61,035 bases of DNA from JAABSX01 sp964480455 (GCA_964480455.1 CAYZQI010000008.1:1-61035), one strand, 5' to 3'. Counted from the first letter of the stretch, positions 27,260-37,389 are shown. Notes: generated by a model from the sequence alone, not told the origin. A program made the numbers and translations.

Positions 27260-27296
27260 AAAAAGCCTTTCCAGATTATCTTGGAAAGGCTTTTTT
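27260..27296 (+). terminator. Intrinsic terminator of the M1 peptidase gene
   Basis: AAAAAGCCTTTCCA and TGGAAAGGCTTTTT form a 14-bp stem with an 8-base loop and a T6 tract. Confidence 0.85.
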
Positions 27297-27411
27297 CATA
27301 TGATTATCTAATTTGCTTGAAATTTGTACTTTCTCTCTCAAAAATACAAATGAGTATTTTTTTGCACTCAGTTGTTTATTATTGATTCATTCTAATCTTA
27401 CCAAATTGATT

Positions 27412-28509
27412 ATGCAGTTTACTTCACTATGTATTCGTATTTTCTTATGCTATTTTGGAGTTTTATTTTTTCAGTATTTATCTGCTCAAGAAATTGAAAA
27501 AAATGGTCTATTTCAATTTGAGGGCTACCTAGAAACTTATTACAGCTTTGATTTTGCCCGCCCTAGCAATCAAGCAAAGCAAGATTTCTTATTTTCTTTC
27601 AATCGGCACAATGAATTTACAGCCAATCTTGGGCTGCTACAAGCAAAGTACAAGACAGAAAAAGTTAGGGCAAATTTAGGACTAATGGCAGGCGTATTTG
27701 CCAACGATAATCAAGGGGCAGAACCAGGCGTACTCAAAAATATTTTTCAGGCGAATGTAGGTTTCAAACTCGCCAAGCAAAAAAATCTCTGGATAGATAT
27801 GGGCATAATACCAGCACACATTGGCTTTGAGAGTGCTAAGGGGGCAGAGTGCTGGAGCCTGACCCGTGGCTTACTTGCAGAAAACTCTCCCTACTATGAA
27901 AGTGGCTTGAAACTTTCTTATACCTCCGAAAATGAAAAATGGTACTTGGCAGGACTTTTACTCAATGGTTGGCAACGCATACAACGCCTAGAAGGCAACA
28001 ATACCCCCGCTTTTGGACACCAAATCACTTTTACACCTCACAAAAACATTACTCTCAATAGTAGTTCATTCATTGGCACAGATACACCTGACAGCACGAG
28101 GCAGATGCGTTATTTTCATAATTTCTATACTAGATTTCAGCTTTCTGATAAATGGGGTATCATCACAGGATTTGACATTGGCTTTGAGCAGCAAGAAAAA
28201 GGAAGCAAAACACTTAATACCTGGTTTTCACCCATTGTCGTTTTGCGCTATACACCCACCGAAAAACTCGCCTTTACTGCAAGAGGAGAGTACTTTAGCG
28301 ATGAAAATGAAGTCATTATTGCTACACAAACGCCCAATGGATTTCAGACGTGGGGCTATTCTATGGGACTAGACTATCGCTTCACCGAATTTGCTACATG
28401 GCGCATTGAGGGCAGGACTTTTCAAAGTAAAGATGAAATTTTTATGCTTGATGGACAGCCTTCTCAGCAAAATTATTTTATTACTAGCTCCTTTGCAGTA
28501 TTTTTCTAA
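27412..28509 (+). CDS. Outer-membrane beta-barrel (porin-like) protein
   Basis: About 365 residues. The ATG at 27412 starts a signal peptide (FLCYFGVLFFQYLSAQ). The mature protein alternates short amphipathic strands and turns, beginning FEGYLETYYSFDFARP and ending with the aromatic strand NYFITSSFAVFF, whose final Phe is typical of outer-membrane barrels. It resembles Bacteroidota porins annotated as beta-barrel (phosphate/OprP-like) proteins. The transported substrate is unknown. No TonB or SusD partner is adjacent. Confidence 0.75.
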   Translation: MQFTSLCIRIFLCYFGVLFFQYLSAQEIEKNGLFQFEGYLETYYSFDFARPSNQAKQDFLFSFNRHNEFTANLGLLQAKYKTEKVRANLGLMAGVFANDNQGAEPGVLKNIFQANVGFKLAKQKNLWIDMGIIPAHIGFESAKGAECWSLTRGLLAENSPYYESGLKLSYTSENEKWYLAGLLLNGWQRIQRLEGNNTPAFGHQITFTPHKNITLNSSSFIGTDTPDSTRQMRYFHNFYTRFQLSDKWGIITGFDIGFEQQEKGSKTLNTWFSPIVVLRYTPTEKLAFTARGEYFSDENEVIIATQTPNGFQTWGYSMGLDYRFTEFATWRIEGRTFQSKDEIFMLDGQPSQQNYFITSSFAVFF

Positions 28510-29068
28510 ATTACTCAAATAATTATCTAAGGAATTGCTTACCAATTATGATTCTTTGACAATTTTTGTGATGGTGTGCGTTAAGATGAGCTAAATACTG
28601 TTTAGAACATAAATGCCAGCGGACTAGAAGTTCGCTGCTACAGATTTCCACAAAAATTGTCAGACAACCGCAATTATTAAATTATTATTTATAACTCATT
28701 AGTAATGAGTATTTTATAAAAAGTAGTTATCTACTTTATTTAGTTCTCTTTACCATAAATGTCTAAAATAATCGACCCTATATGATTTTATTTGGTATCA
28801 GAGACTTTTGGTAAATAAAATCTATGATAAATCTGTTTAAATCAGTAAAATCTATGTTTCAAGATGTTATGTATTAAGTAAAATCACTTAGAACCAAATA
28901 ATCTAATTGTCCCTTTTCTTGACCAGAATACTTTATTGTTGTTTTGCGTAAAATCATTCTTCTATAAGGTTCGCCATGTTTTTTCTAAAACTACTGAAAT
29001 GTTTTTAATAGCACAAAGTTTTTGTGTTACTTTACCTTTGATTTGAAAACATACCCAAATCAATACCA
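28510..29068. other. Intergenic region with MITE-like element
   Basis: 559 bp between two plus-strand genes. It holds the inverted-repeat element at 28557-28662. The remaining AT-rich DNA probably includes the pyk promoter. Confidence 0.55.
28557..28662. repeat. 106-bp MITE-like element with 14-bp perfect inverted ends
   Basis: TGACAATTTTTGTG (28557-28570) and CACAAAAATTGTCA (28649-28662) are exact inverted repeats. Inside is a small hairpin, AGCGGACT-AGA-AGTTCGCT. No ORF. It fits a miniature transposable element or a mobile structured repeat. Confidence 0.7.
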
Positions 29069-30535
29069 ATGAAATCAATAAAAACACCTCAAATTTACTT
29101 GAAAATGAGAAAGCATTTTAACAAAACCAAAATCATTGCAACCGTAGGTCCCGCCTGCAACGCAAAGGATAAACTCCTTGAACTTGCCGAGGCAGGAACA
29201 GATATCTTTCGCCTCAACTTCTCGCATGGCACACACGAAGAACACCTCAAAGTAGTACAAAACATCAGGCAAATCAACAAAGAACATAACCTCAATCTTG
29301 CCATTCTTCAAGACTTACAAGGGCCTAAAATTCGTGTGGGAGATATGGAAAAGGGGGAGGCTATGCTCGAGAAAGGCAAGCAACTCATCATCACTACCAA
29401 ATCCGAACTAGGTACTGCCAAAAAGATAAGCACAACTTATACAGCCTTGCCCAAAGATGTAAAAATAGGTGATAAAATTTTGATGGATGATGGCAAAATC
29501 TCTGTAGAGGTAACCGATGTAACTGCTACTGAAGTCATTACAAAAATACTTTTTGGCGGTGTACTCAAATCCAAAAAAGGGATTAACCTGCCCAATACAC
29601 AAGTATCTTCGCCCTCACTCACCGAAAAAGATACCGAAGATTTGATGTTTGGCTTGGAACACGAACTAGACTGGATTGCACTTTCTTTTGTGAGAAATCA
29701 TATTGATATTTTACTTTTAAAGCACCTTATCCGCCAAAAAAGTAAAAGCTGCAAGGTGATTGCCAAAATAGAAAAACCCGAAGCCATGCAAAACCTAGAT
29801 GAAATCATTGCAGTCTCTGATGCGCTTATGGTAGCCAGAGGCGACTTAGGTGTAGAAATAGGTATGGAAGAAGTGCCTATGGCACAAAAAACCATCGTCA
29901 AAAAATGTATCCAAGCAGCCAAACCTGTCATTATTGCTACACAAATGATGGAAAGCATGATTACTAACCCAGGCCCAACGCGTGCAGAAACCAACGACAT
30001 TGCCAATGCAGTAATAGATGGAGCAGATACCTTGATGCTGAGTGCTGAAACTGCTGTGGGAAAATATCCAAAGCTAGTCATCGAGGAAATGACCAAAACG
30101 ATTTACATTGCTGAAACAAAGGCGGATAATATCTACCACAAAAATCAACAGGCAAACCCCTCTTCACCTACTTTCTACAACGATAGTGTCATAGCAGCCG
30201 CAAGCCGACTAGTAGAAAATGTAGATGCAAGTGCTATCTTAGGAATGACTAGCTCGGGCTACACTGCTTTTAGGGCTGCAAGCCACCGCCCAAGTGCCAA
30301 TATCTTTATTTTTACTGCCAACAAGCAGTTGGTTAATCAATTGAGCCTAGTGTGGGGTATCCGTGCTTTCTACTATGATAGATTTGAATCTACTGATAAA
30401 ACCTTTCAAGATGTGCAGCGCATCTTGTTAGAAAAAGGAGTGATAGAAAAAGGAGATAGGATTATCCACTTGGCTAGTATGCCTATCAATAAAAAACAGC
30501 GAACTAATGCCATTAAATTATCTATCATAGAATAA
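29069..30535 (+). CDS. pyk: Pyruvate kinase
   Basis: A glycolytic enzyme making pyruvate and ATP from phosphoenolpyruvate and ADP. The frame of 488 residues includes TKIIATVGPAC, FRLNFSHGTHEEH, LQDLQGPKIRVG, KIEKPEAMQN, MVARGDLGVEI and MMESMITNPGPTRAE (catalytic region), plus the C-terminal allosteric domain. A second ATG at 29105 (MRKHFNKTKI) matches the family start better than the first; either is possible. Transcribed alone. Confidence 0.95.
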   Translation: MKSIKTPQIYLKMRKHFNKTKIIATVGPACNAKDKLLELAEAGTDIFRLNFSHGTHEEHLKVVQNIRQINKEHNLNLAILQDLQGPKIRVGDMEKGEAMLEKGKQLIITTKSELGTAKKISTTYTALPKDVKIGDKILMDDGKISVEVTDVTATEVITKILFGGVLKSKKGINLPNTQVSSPSLTEKDTEDLMFGLEHELDWIALSFVRNHIDILLLKHLIRQKSKSCKVIAKIEKPEAMQNLDEIIAVSDALMVARGDLGVEIGMEEVPMAQKTIVKKCIQAAKPVIIATQMMESMITNPGPTRAETNDIANAVIDGADTLMLSAETAVGKYPKLVIEEMTKTIYIAETKADNIYHKNQQANPSSPTFYNDSVIAAASRLVENVDASAILGMTSSGYTAFRAASHRPSANIFIFTANKQLVNQLSLVWGIRAFYYDRFESTDKTFQDVQRILLEKGVIEKGDRIIHLASMPINKKQRTNAIKLSIIE

Positions 30536-30678
30536 TTTTAGGGTAATCTGAGTAAGACTTATTTTTTTATTTGGATATTAAAACTATAAATGCTTTGAAA
30601 AATCACTTTTTTTTCTTAGACTTGTCCAATAAAAAATAGGTCTTTTCCTATTTTACAAACCCTAAAATATTCTTAATT

Positions 30679-32325
30679 ATGAATTTTGACTATATCATTG
30701 TAGGAGCGGGCTCGGCAGGATGTGTACTTGCTAACCGCCTCAGCGAAAATCCTGACAACCAAGTGTTGCTCTTAGAAGCTGGAGGAAAAGACTCCAAATT
30801 AGAAATCCATGTACCCGCTGCTTACTCTAAACTCAACAACACAGAGGTAGATTGGGCCTTCCATACCGAGCCTCAAACCCACGTAAACCAGCGCCGTATG
30901 TTTCAGCCCAGAGGTAAAGCATTGGGCGGTTGTAGCTCTACCAATGCTATGGCATACATCAGAGGCAATGCCGAAGACTACAACGACTGGCTAAAAATGG
31001 GTAATGCTGGCTGGGGCTATGAAGATGTACTGCCTTATTTTATTAAATCTGAGCACAACGAACAAGTCCAAGGGGCTTACCACGGGCAAAATGGCGAACT
31101 CAATGTTACTTTTGCCAAAGAACATAAATCTCCTCTTGCCGATGCTTTTACACGTGCTTGCCAAGAGGTAGGGATTCCCGAAAACCATGACTTCAACGGG
31201 GCAAAGCAAGAAGGTGCAGGCCTTTTTCAGTTTACTATCAAAAATGGTAAACGCTGGAGTGCCGCCTCGGCCTTCTTGAAGCCCGTCATGAAACGTCCTA
31301 ACCTTACTGTACTCACCCTTGCCCATACCAAGCGATTGCTTTTAGAGGGCAAAAAAGTAATAGGCGTAGAGTTTTTTAAAGGCAAAAAGAATAATGAAAC
31401 ACAAACCGCCCATGCACGCAAAGAGGTCATCTTGTCGGCAGGTGCTTTTGGCTCGCCACAAATCTTGATGCTCTCTGGTATAGGCAATGCCGAAGAACTG
31501 AAGGCAAAAGGAATAGAGGTGCTGCATCACTTACCAGGTGTAGGCAAAAACTTACAAGACCACGTCTTCTCGGTCATTAGCTGTATGTGTTCTATGCCCA
31601 TCACTGCCAACAATAACCTCAAACCACTCAACCAACTTAAAGCATTAGCGCAGTTTATGCTTTTCAAAAAAGGGCCACTTACTGCAAGCCCCCTCGAGGC
31701 AAATGCTTTCGTAAAACTTGACAAGAATGCCGACCGCCCTAACCTGCAGCTGCACTTTGCACCCGTACACATGGGAGGCTACGATAAAGACCTCTACAAC
31801 CCCAATACTTACCCACATACAGATGGCTACTCAATTCTGCCTACATTACTCAAACCCGAAAGTAGGGGCTACATTGGGCTACGCTCAAGCCACGCACTAG
31901 ATGCGCCTATCATTCAGCCCAACTACCTAGAGGCAGAAGCAGACCGTACACTCTTACTTGAAGGTACTAAACTTGCACACAAGGTATTTCAGTCAGCAGC
32001 TTTCAAAACTTATCTCAAAGAACAGCACTTCCCTGCTTCTGTTGCCAATGATGATGAAGTAATGGAGCATATCCGCAAAACCCTCGAGACGGTGTATCAC
32101 CCAGTAGGAACTTGCAAAATGGGCAGGGACGAAATGGCCGTGGTAGATACCAACCTTAAAGTACACGGCTTGGAGGGCTTGCGTGTAGTAGATGCTTCTA
32201 TTATGCCTACCGTTGTTTCAGGTAATACCAATGCGCCAAGTATTATGATTGGCGAGAAAGGTGCTGACCTTATCAAGGGCATCAACACTGCACAAACTGC
32301 TGTACGTGCTAACGCTACGGCTTAG
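30679..32325 (+). CDS. GMC family oxidoreductase (choline dehydrogenase-like)
   Basis: A 548-residue FAD enzyme. The nucleotide-binding motif IIVGAGSAGCVLANRLSE is at 5-22, the GMC signature around PRGKALGGCSSTNAMAYIRG near 77-96, and the C-terminal catalytic HPVGTCKMG with a further GNTNAPSIMIGEK. It oxidises an alcohol; choline dehydrogenase is the closest named relative, but no betaine genes are nearby. An AraC regulator follows 248 bp downstream in the same direction and may control it. Confidence 0.9.
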   Translation: MNFDYIIVGAGSAGCVLANRLSENPDNQVLLLEAGGKDSKLEIHVPAAYSKLNNTEVDWAFHTEPQTHVNQRRMFQPRGKALGGCSSTNAMAYIRGNAEDYNDWLKMGNAGWGYEDVLPYFIKSEHNEQVQGAYHGQNGELNVTFAKEHKSPLADAFTRACQEVGIPENHDFNGAKQEGAGLFQFTIKNGKRWSAASAFLKPVMKRPNLTVLTLAHTKRLLLEGKKVIGVEFFKGKKNNETQTAHARKEVILSAGAFGSPQILMLSGIGNAEELKAKGIEVLHHLPGVGKNLQDHVFSVISCMCSMPITANNNLKPLNQLKALAQFMLFKKGPLTASPLEANAFVKLDKNADRPNLQLHFAPVHMGGYDKDLYNPNTYPHTDGYSILPTLLKPESRGYIGLRSSHALDAPIIQPNYLEAEADRTLLLEGTKLAHKVFQSAAFKTYLKEQHFPASVANDDEVMEHIRKTLETVYHPVGTCKMGRDEMAVVDTNLKVHGLEGLRVVDASIMPTVVSGNTNAPSIMIGEKGADLIKGINTAQTAVRANATA

Positions 32326-32367
32326 ACTTATAATAATCTCAGCTTAAATTATTAATCGTATCTTGGC

Positions 32368-32400
32368 AAACAAGCCTCTACGCCCAGTGGAGGCTTGTTT
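32368..32400 (+). terminator. Intrinsic terminator of the GMC oxidoreductase gene
   Basis: AACAAGCCTC and GAGGCTTGTT form a 10-bp stem with a loop of 11 bases, then T-rich DNA. Confidence 0.75.
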
Positions 32401-32573
32401 TATTTTTTGCTACCAATAGTGAAATTGGCTAAAATTAAGATTAGCAAAACAATAAGCCTTATCCCAAAAAAAATGTTAATAAAAATACTTCATTTGTCTT
32501 TTTTAATTTATTGCTTTATTTTTATAATAAATTGGATAATAGAACCCAACAGTAATATTAAATTATCAAAATC

Positions 32574-33521
32574 ATGCAAGATTTACGCTTCCCTACCTCT
32601 ACCCAACCTATTCGTGACCTCATCGTGCACACACAACAACGCCGTCCTCTGGATAAAATAGTAGAAAATCGTACTGTCTATGGTAGTGAACGTGCTGAAC
32701 TGAATATTTATGAAACCTTTGAAGAAGCAAGCCTTGTAGAATTGCAATTTAATCACGCGGTAATTGTAGGTATGATTGAAGGCAAAAAAGTAATGCACTT
32801 TAGCGGTCAGTCAGCACTAGACTTTCTGCCCAACGAAACCATGGTACTGCCTCCCAATCAAATGATGAAAATAGATTTCCCGAAGGCTTCTATGCAGCAA
32901 CCTACACGCTGTCTGGCTCTGCTCGTTTCAGATGAATTGGTAAAAGATACAGCAGCACAACACTACGAGCAGCTTAACCAATATGATGACTGGACAGATG
33001 GACAGGAGATAGGTAGTTATGCTATTTTGCGTAGTCCTCAGATTACTAACAATATCCACCGCTTAGTGCAACTTTTTTTGGAAAATAACCAAGCGGCTAA
33101 GCCTACTTTTATTGATTTCAGCTTGAAAGAGTTGATTATCAGAGTATTACAAACTGAAGCAAAGCAATTGCTACTTAATCCTTGCACCCAGAAAGACCCT
33201 CGGCATCGTTTTACAGAGGTGGCGCAATATATTCATAAGCACCTCAAAACCGAGATACAGCCCGAACAGCTCTGCCGCATTGCAGGTATGAGCCAAGCGA
33301 GTTTTTATAGGTATTTCAAAGAAGCATTTGGAGAGTCTCCTACCACTTACATTACCAAAGAAAAAATACGTGTTGCCAAGCAACTACTTGCCAGGCAAAA
33401 TTGTAATATCTCTGATGTTTGCTATGAGCTAGGGTTCAATAGTTTGCACTATTTTGATAGGGTCTTTAAGAAAATAACAGGCATTACACCTACCCAGTTT
33501 AAAGAAAGAATTGCAAGCTAA
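32574..33521 (+). CDS. AraC family transcriptional regulator
   Basis: A 315-residue regulator with an AraC-type ligand/dimerisation region (about 1-205) and a C-terminal pair of helix-turn-helix motifs. The first HTH reads IQPEQLCRIAGMSQASFYRY and the second NISDVCYELGFNSLHYFDRV, followed by the GITPTQFKER ending. It likely activates a nearby gene in response to a small molecule; the GMC oxidoreductase upstream is the best candidate. An in-frame ATG at 32574 gives the natural start. Confidence 0.9.
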   Translation: MQDLRFPTSTQPIRDLIVHTQQRRPLDKIVENRTVYGSERAELNIYETFEEASLVELQFNHAVIVGMIEGKKVMHFSGQSALDFLPNETMVLPPNQMMKIDFPKASMQQPTRCLALLVSDELVKDTAAQHYEQLNQYDDWTDGQEIGSYAILRSPQITNNIHRLVQLFLENNQAAKPTFIDFSLKELIIRVLQTEAKQLLLNPCTQKDPRHRFTEVAQYIHKHLKTEIQPEQLCRIAGMSQASFYRYFKEAFGESPTTYITKEKIRVAKQLLARQNCNISDVCYELGFNSLHYFDRVFKKITGITPTQFKERIAS

Positions 33522-33677
33522 ATGCAAAAATAAGGATAATTTAATACTAAAATTATGCAATTCTTACAATTTTTTTAAAGCTATTTTGCAATTTTCAGAC
33601 TATAAGAAAGCCATTTGTAATATTTTTGCGTTATGCAGTAGAGCCTGTTAAATGGTATTTTCTAAATTTTCTGTATT

Positions 33678-34007
33678 ATGAACAATCGCATTTATTTTGA
33701 AAACTTCGTCTTTTATTATTACATCAGCCACCTTGAAGCACGCAACATGATGACGCTCTGCTTTATTCCCATGGCTATTTCACTGCCTCAAATCTCAGAA
33801 GATGTAGAAGAAAGAAAACGGCTACTCTATGAGTTGTATCTCTATTTAGAGGGAGTCTTTGAAGAAGAACTACAGAACTTTGATTTCAAACCCATGTTTT
33901 CTGATGACAAAGATGCTGTACTTGAGCTTCAGATTCGCCCTAATTTATATAATAAACAACAAACTTCACAGTTTGTGCGTGAGCGTTTGGTGAGACTAGC
34001 GTCTTAG
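33678..34007 (+). CDS. Hypothetical protein (109 residues)
   Basis: A soluble, acidic, largely helical protein with no recognised domain. Notable segments are YYYISHLEARNMMTLCFIPM near the N-terminus and VEERKRLLYELYLYLEGVFE in the middle. ATG start; codon use is similar to neighbours. It stands between the AraC gene and the convergent otsAB. Confidence 0.6.
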   Translation: MNNRIYFENFVFYYYISHLEARNMMTLCFIPMAISLPQISEDVEERKRLLYELYLYLEGVFEEELQNFDFKPMFSDDKDAVLELQIRPNLYNKQQTSQFVRERLVRLAS

Positions 34008-34053
34008 GCAATACAGCACTCACCCAAAAAAATAGCCCAATCTGAGCATAAAG

Positions 34054-36228
34054 CTACTTGACCATCTTAGCTAGTAGTTCATGTACTTTCTCAGTAGAAG
34101 GAAGATAATATTTTGCCTCTGAACCTTCTGCACCTATTTTGATAGTAAAAGCATCTTCGGGCATTGCCTTGAAGGTATCTTCATCAGTGCGGTCATCACC
34201 AATTGCCATGACAAAGTCAGATGGAAATCTCTCTAACCAAGTTTTTGCTGCTACCCCTTTATTGACGGCAGCGGGTTTGATTTCTACTACCATGTTGCCT
34301 TCTAGTACTTGCAATTGCATGTTGATAGTAAGGTATTTGAGATGACTACTCAACTCACGCGTGCGTAGCTCGCCCAAGCCAGTTTCTACTTTGCGGTAGT
34401 GCCATACGAGAGAATAGTTTTTTTCTTCTACAAAAGAGCCAGGGGTGCGGTTTACATACAAATCTAGTACGGGCATAATCTCTTGCTTCCACTCATTAGA
34501 GATATTTTCAGCCATGTGCCATTCACCTTCTTTTTCTTTTCGCCAGATGCCATGCTCGCAGATAAGGTCAAGCGGCAGGTCTTTAAGCCAAATGCCCAGA
34601 CTATCTCTGCCCCGCCCGCTAATCACCACAACGTGGTTTCTGGAGTCATTGCAGAGTTGCTCGAGCAGTTTCAAGAGTGATGGCGTAGGTTTTGCCTCTT
34701 CTGGATTTTTGGTAAATGGTGCAAGCGTACCATCATAATCTAAAAACAAAATACGTTTTTTGGCTTGCTGATAGGTAACCAAGAGTTTTTGCAATACGTT
34801 GTTATCTAGCTTGCGTGTAATGCTTTGCTTTTGCAACTCTTTGGTTTCAGTAAGTCTTCCCAGAAAAAGAGTTACCCAATGATGAATATTGTACCTTTTG
34901 AGAGAGTTTTGCATCACTGCCATGTGCTGCTGTTGTTCTTCTCGGGGCATGGTAAGTGCTTGACAGAGTGCATCTGTGATTTGCTTGATGTCAAAGGGGT
35001 TTATTAAGATAGCATCAGAAAGTTCTTTGGCAGAACCTGCCATTTCACTCAAAATAAGTACCCCTGTTTGGTCTATCTTACTTGCAATGTATTCCTTACA
35101 GACTAGGTTCATTCCATCACGCAAAGGCGTAACCAATGCTACATCAGCCATTCTATAAAATGCTGAGAGTGCCTCTAAAGGGAAAGAGCGGTAAAAATAA
35201 TGAATAGGTGCCCAATTTACTCTTCCATACTTTCCATTAATTCGCCCTACTAGTTCATCTATTTCAACTTTCAGACGACGATAACGCTCCACATTATCAC
35301 GCGAGGGAACTACAATCATAAAAAGAGAAACCTTGTTAAGGTACTCAGGGTGTTGCTCAAAAAACAATTCTAAGGCCCTTAAACGCTGCGGGATTCCCTT
35401 TGAATAATCAAGACGGTCTATTGAGAGAATAATGCGCTCTTCACCAAGTGATTTCCTGTAGCGCACCTCTCGAGAGATAGTTTCGGGCAATGTAGCCGTT
35501 TGTGCGTATTTTTCATAATCTATCCCCATCGGAAAAGCATCAACTGTAACAGTTCTATTGTCAATACCCACCTGCCCATGCTGATAGCCTATCCCTGCCA
35601 ATCTGCTGACAGAACTAAGAAAGTGCCGCATATCGTCATAAGTATGAAAACCTATCAAGTCTGCACCCAGCATACCGTTGAGCAATTCTCTACGCCAAGG
35701 AACAGACCTAAATACTTCAAAAGAAGGAAAAGGAATATGTTGAAAAAAACCAATGGATAAATCTTTGAAATGCTCACGCAAAAGTGCAGGTAATAAAAGA
35801 AGTTGATAATCGTGTACCCACACTGTGTCTTCGGGCTGTAAATGTTGAATAATAACTTCACAAAATTTTTGATTGACCTTTTTATAAGCCTCCCAGTAGG
35901 TTTCTTCAAAGACAGCATATTCTGCAAAATAATGAAAAATAGGCCAAAGTGTAGCATTGCTAAAGCCTTCATAAAAATCATGGATTTCTTCTTCGGTGAG
36001 AAATACAGGCACAAGGTTTTCTGCTTTGATTCCTTCTTTGATAACAGTTTGCTGCTTGGGGTCGGTTACTTCAAGCCCAGGCCAACCTATCCAAAAGTTA
36101 TTGCCTTGCTTATAGACTGAACCTAGCCCAGTAGCAAGCCCACCTGCGCTTGGTTGATAAGAGAAGCCATCCTCTGTTTTTTCAATTTTTACAGGTAAAC
36201 GATTCGAGATAATGATAGTTCTGCTCAT
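34054..36228 (-). CDS. otsAB: Bifunctional trehalose-6-phosphate synthase/phosphatase
   Basis: A 724-residue fusion. Residues 1 to about 460 form a GT20 glucosyltransferase that makes trehalose 6-phosphate from UDP-glucose and glucose 6-phosphate (ISNRLPV, GWPGLE, HDYQLLLLPALLR, HIPFPSFEVFR, DRLDYSKGI, TPLRDGMNLVCKEY). The second half is a HAD phosphatase (DYDGTLAPF about 493-501, VISGRGRDSL, IGDDRTDEDTF) that releases trehalose. One gene therefore encodes the complete two-step pathway used for osmotic or desiccation protection. Confidence 0.95.
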   Translation of the reverse strand: MSRTIIISNRLPVKIEKTEDGFSYQPSAGGLATGLGSVYKQGNNFWIGWPGLEVTDPKQQTVIKEGIKAENLVPVFLTEEEIHDFYEGFSNATLWPIFHYFAEYAVFEETYWEAYKKVNQKFCEVIIQHLQPEDTVWVHDYQLLLLPALLREHFKDLSIGFFQHIPFPSFEVFRSVPWRRELLNGMLGADLIGFHTYDDMRHFLSSVSRLAGIGYQHGQVGIDNRTVTVDAFPMGIDYEKYAQTATLPETISREVRYRKSLGEERIILSIDRLDYSKGIPQRLRALELFFEQHPEYLNKVSLFMIVVPSRDNVERYRRLKVEIDELVGRINGKYGRVNWAPIHYFYRSFPLEALSAFYRMADVALVTPLRDGMNLVCKEYIASKIDQTGVLILSEMAGSAKELSDAILINPFDIKQITDALCQALTMPREEQQQHMAVMQNSLKRYNIHHWVTLFLGRLTETKELQKQSITRKLDNNVLQKLLVTYQQAKKRILFLDYDGTLAPFTKNPEEAKPTPSLLKLLEQLCNDSRNHVVVISGRGRDSLGIWLKDLPLDLICEHGIWRKEKEGEWHMAENISNEWKQEIMPVLDLYVNRTPGSFVEEKNYSLVWHYRKVETGLGELRTRELSSHLKYLTINMQLQVLEGNMVVEIKPAAVNKGVAAKTWLERFPSDFVMAIGDDRTDEDTFKAMPEDAFTIKIGAEGSEAKYYLPSTEKVHELLAKMVK

Positions 36229-36636
36229 GGTAGTTTAAGTGAAATGATGCTAGTAAAAATAGACACTATTCGCCTTTTTATGTATTCACAAAGAACATCA
36301 TTAATTGTCGTTTTATCAAGGATTATCAAATAAATGAAAGCACTACCTGTGCTGACCTACAAAAAAGTTTTATCACCTACTTTTTATTTTGCATCTAAAC
36401 CGAATATTTGTATAGTGTTATCCACAAAATACTCCTAAACTGTGGACAAGTTGTGGATAACTCGGACTTTCAGAATATTAGCAGCTATCTTTTCATTATC
36501 ACACAATTTTTTTATCTTTACTCCACTACTCAGTGAATAGAGATTTTGAAAACTTCAAGTCAAAACTTTGATTTTTATCATTGAGTTATTGCTTTCAAAC
36601 ATCTAATTTTACATTTTTACTAATTCACTTGATTTT
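36229..36636. promoter_or_regulatory. Divergent otsAB-pdxH intergenic region with a DnaA-box cluster
   Basis: 408 bp between divergent genes. It contains TTATCCACA at 36418-36426, TGTGGACAA at 36441-36449 (one mismatch) and TGTGGATAA at 36452-36460. Two are perfect DnaA boxes, all within 43 bp. It may titrate DnaA or link these promoters to DnaA; there is no larger origin-like array here. Confidence 0.55.
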
Positions 36637-37284
36637 ATGACACATTCAGAAGAAATTGCACAAATTCGCAAAGAATACACACTCGAGGATTTGGATATTT
36701 CAAAAGCCAATCCTGATGCACTTCTTCAATTCCAAAATTGGTTTGAAGAGGCACGCAAAGCCGAAATTCCCGAACCCAATGCGATGCACCTTGCTACTGT
36801 TTCTGCTGAGGGGCAGCCCTCCGGACGCATTGTGCTACTCAAAGGATTAGATGAAACAGGGTTTGTATTTTATACTAATTACAACAGCCAAAAAGGGCAA
36901 CATCTTGCCCAATACCCTGCCGCTTGCCTCACTTTCTTTTGGGCAGAACTAGAACGACAAGTACGCATAGAAGGAAAGACAGAAAAAGTAAGTGAAGCAA
37001 CATCAAGTCAGTACTTTCACTCTCGCCCACATAGCAGTCAGTTAGGGGCTTGGGCATCTCCGCAAAGCCAGGTGATAGATAACAGGCAAGTCTTAGAAAA
37101 TAATTTTGAAGCGCTTACTAAGCAATACACCGAGGGAGCAGTACCCAAACCTCCTCACTGGGGCGGGTATCGCCTTTTACCTGAAAAGATAGAATTTTGG
37201 CAAGGTCGCCCTAGCCGTCTGCACGATAGGTTATTGTATGAGAAAATAGGCAATACCTGGAAAATAAGCCGTTTAGCACCCTGA
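36637..37284 (+). CDS. pdxH: Pyridoxamine 5'-phosphate oxidase
   Basis: An FMN enzyme of 215 residues producing pyridoxal 5'-phosphate. The family motifs are present: NAMHLATVSAEGQPSGRIVL, GFVFYTNYNSQKGQ, ERQVRIEGKTEKV, HSRPHSSQLGAWAS and the C-terminal FWQGRPSRLHDR with RLAP at the end. Full length. A hairpin terminator follows. Confidence 0.96.
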   Translation: MTHSEEIAQIRKEYTLEDLDISKANPDALLQFQNWFEEARKAEIPEPNAMHLATVSAEGQPSGRIVLLKGLDETGFVFYTNYNSQKGQHLAQYPAACLTFFWAELERQVRIEGKTEKVSEATSSQYFHSRPHSSQLGAWASPQSQVIDNRQVLENNFEALTKQYTEGAVPKPPHWGGYRLLPEKIEFWQGRPSRLHDRLLYEKIGNTWKISRLAP

Positions 37285-37343
37285 GAAAATTTCTAAAATC
37301 TTAGATAAAGATATCTCTTATTTTTTTAATTTCAAAGTAATTT

Positions 37344-37376
37344 ATCACAGCCAAAGCAGATGGCTTTGGCTGTGAT
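37344..37376 (+). terminator. Bidirectional hairpin between pdxH and DUF1028 gene
   Basis: ATCACAGCCAAAGC and GCTTTGGCTGTGAT form a perfect 14-bp stem with a 5-base loop between the convergent genes. Confidence 0.7.
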
Positions 37377-37389
37377 TCAGGGCAATGTA

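Noticed and set aside
33972..33983. TTTGTGCGTGAG matches 12 bases of the paralog 6 palindrome arm (a possible remote target site)
   Set aside because: It is a half-site only, with no inverted partner, inside a coding sequence (QFVRERL). A chance match is the simpler explanation until binding data exist.
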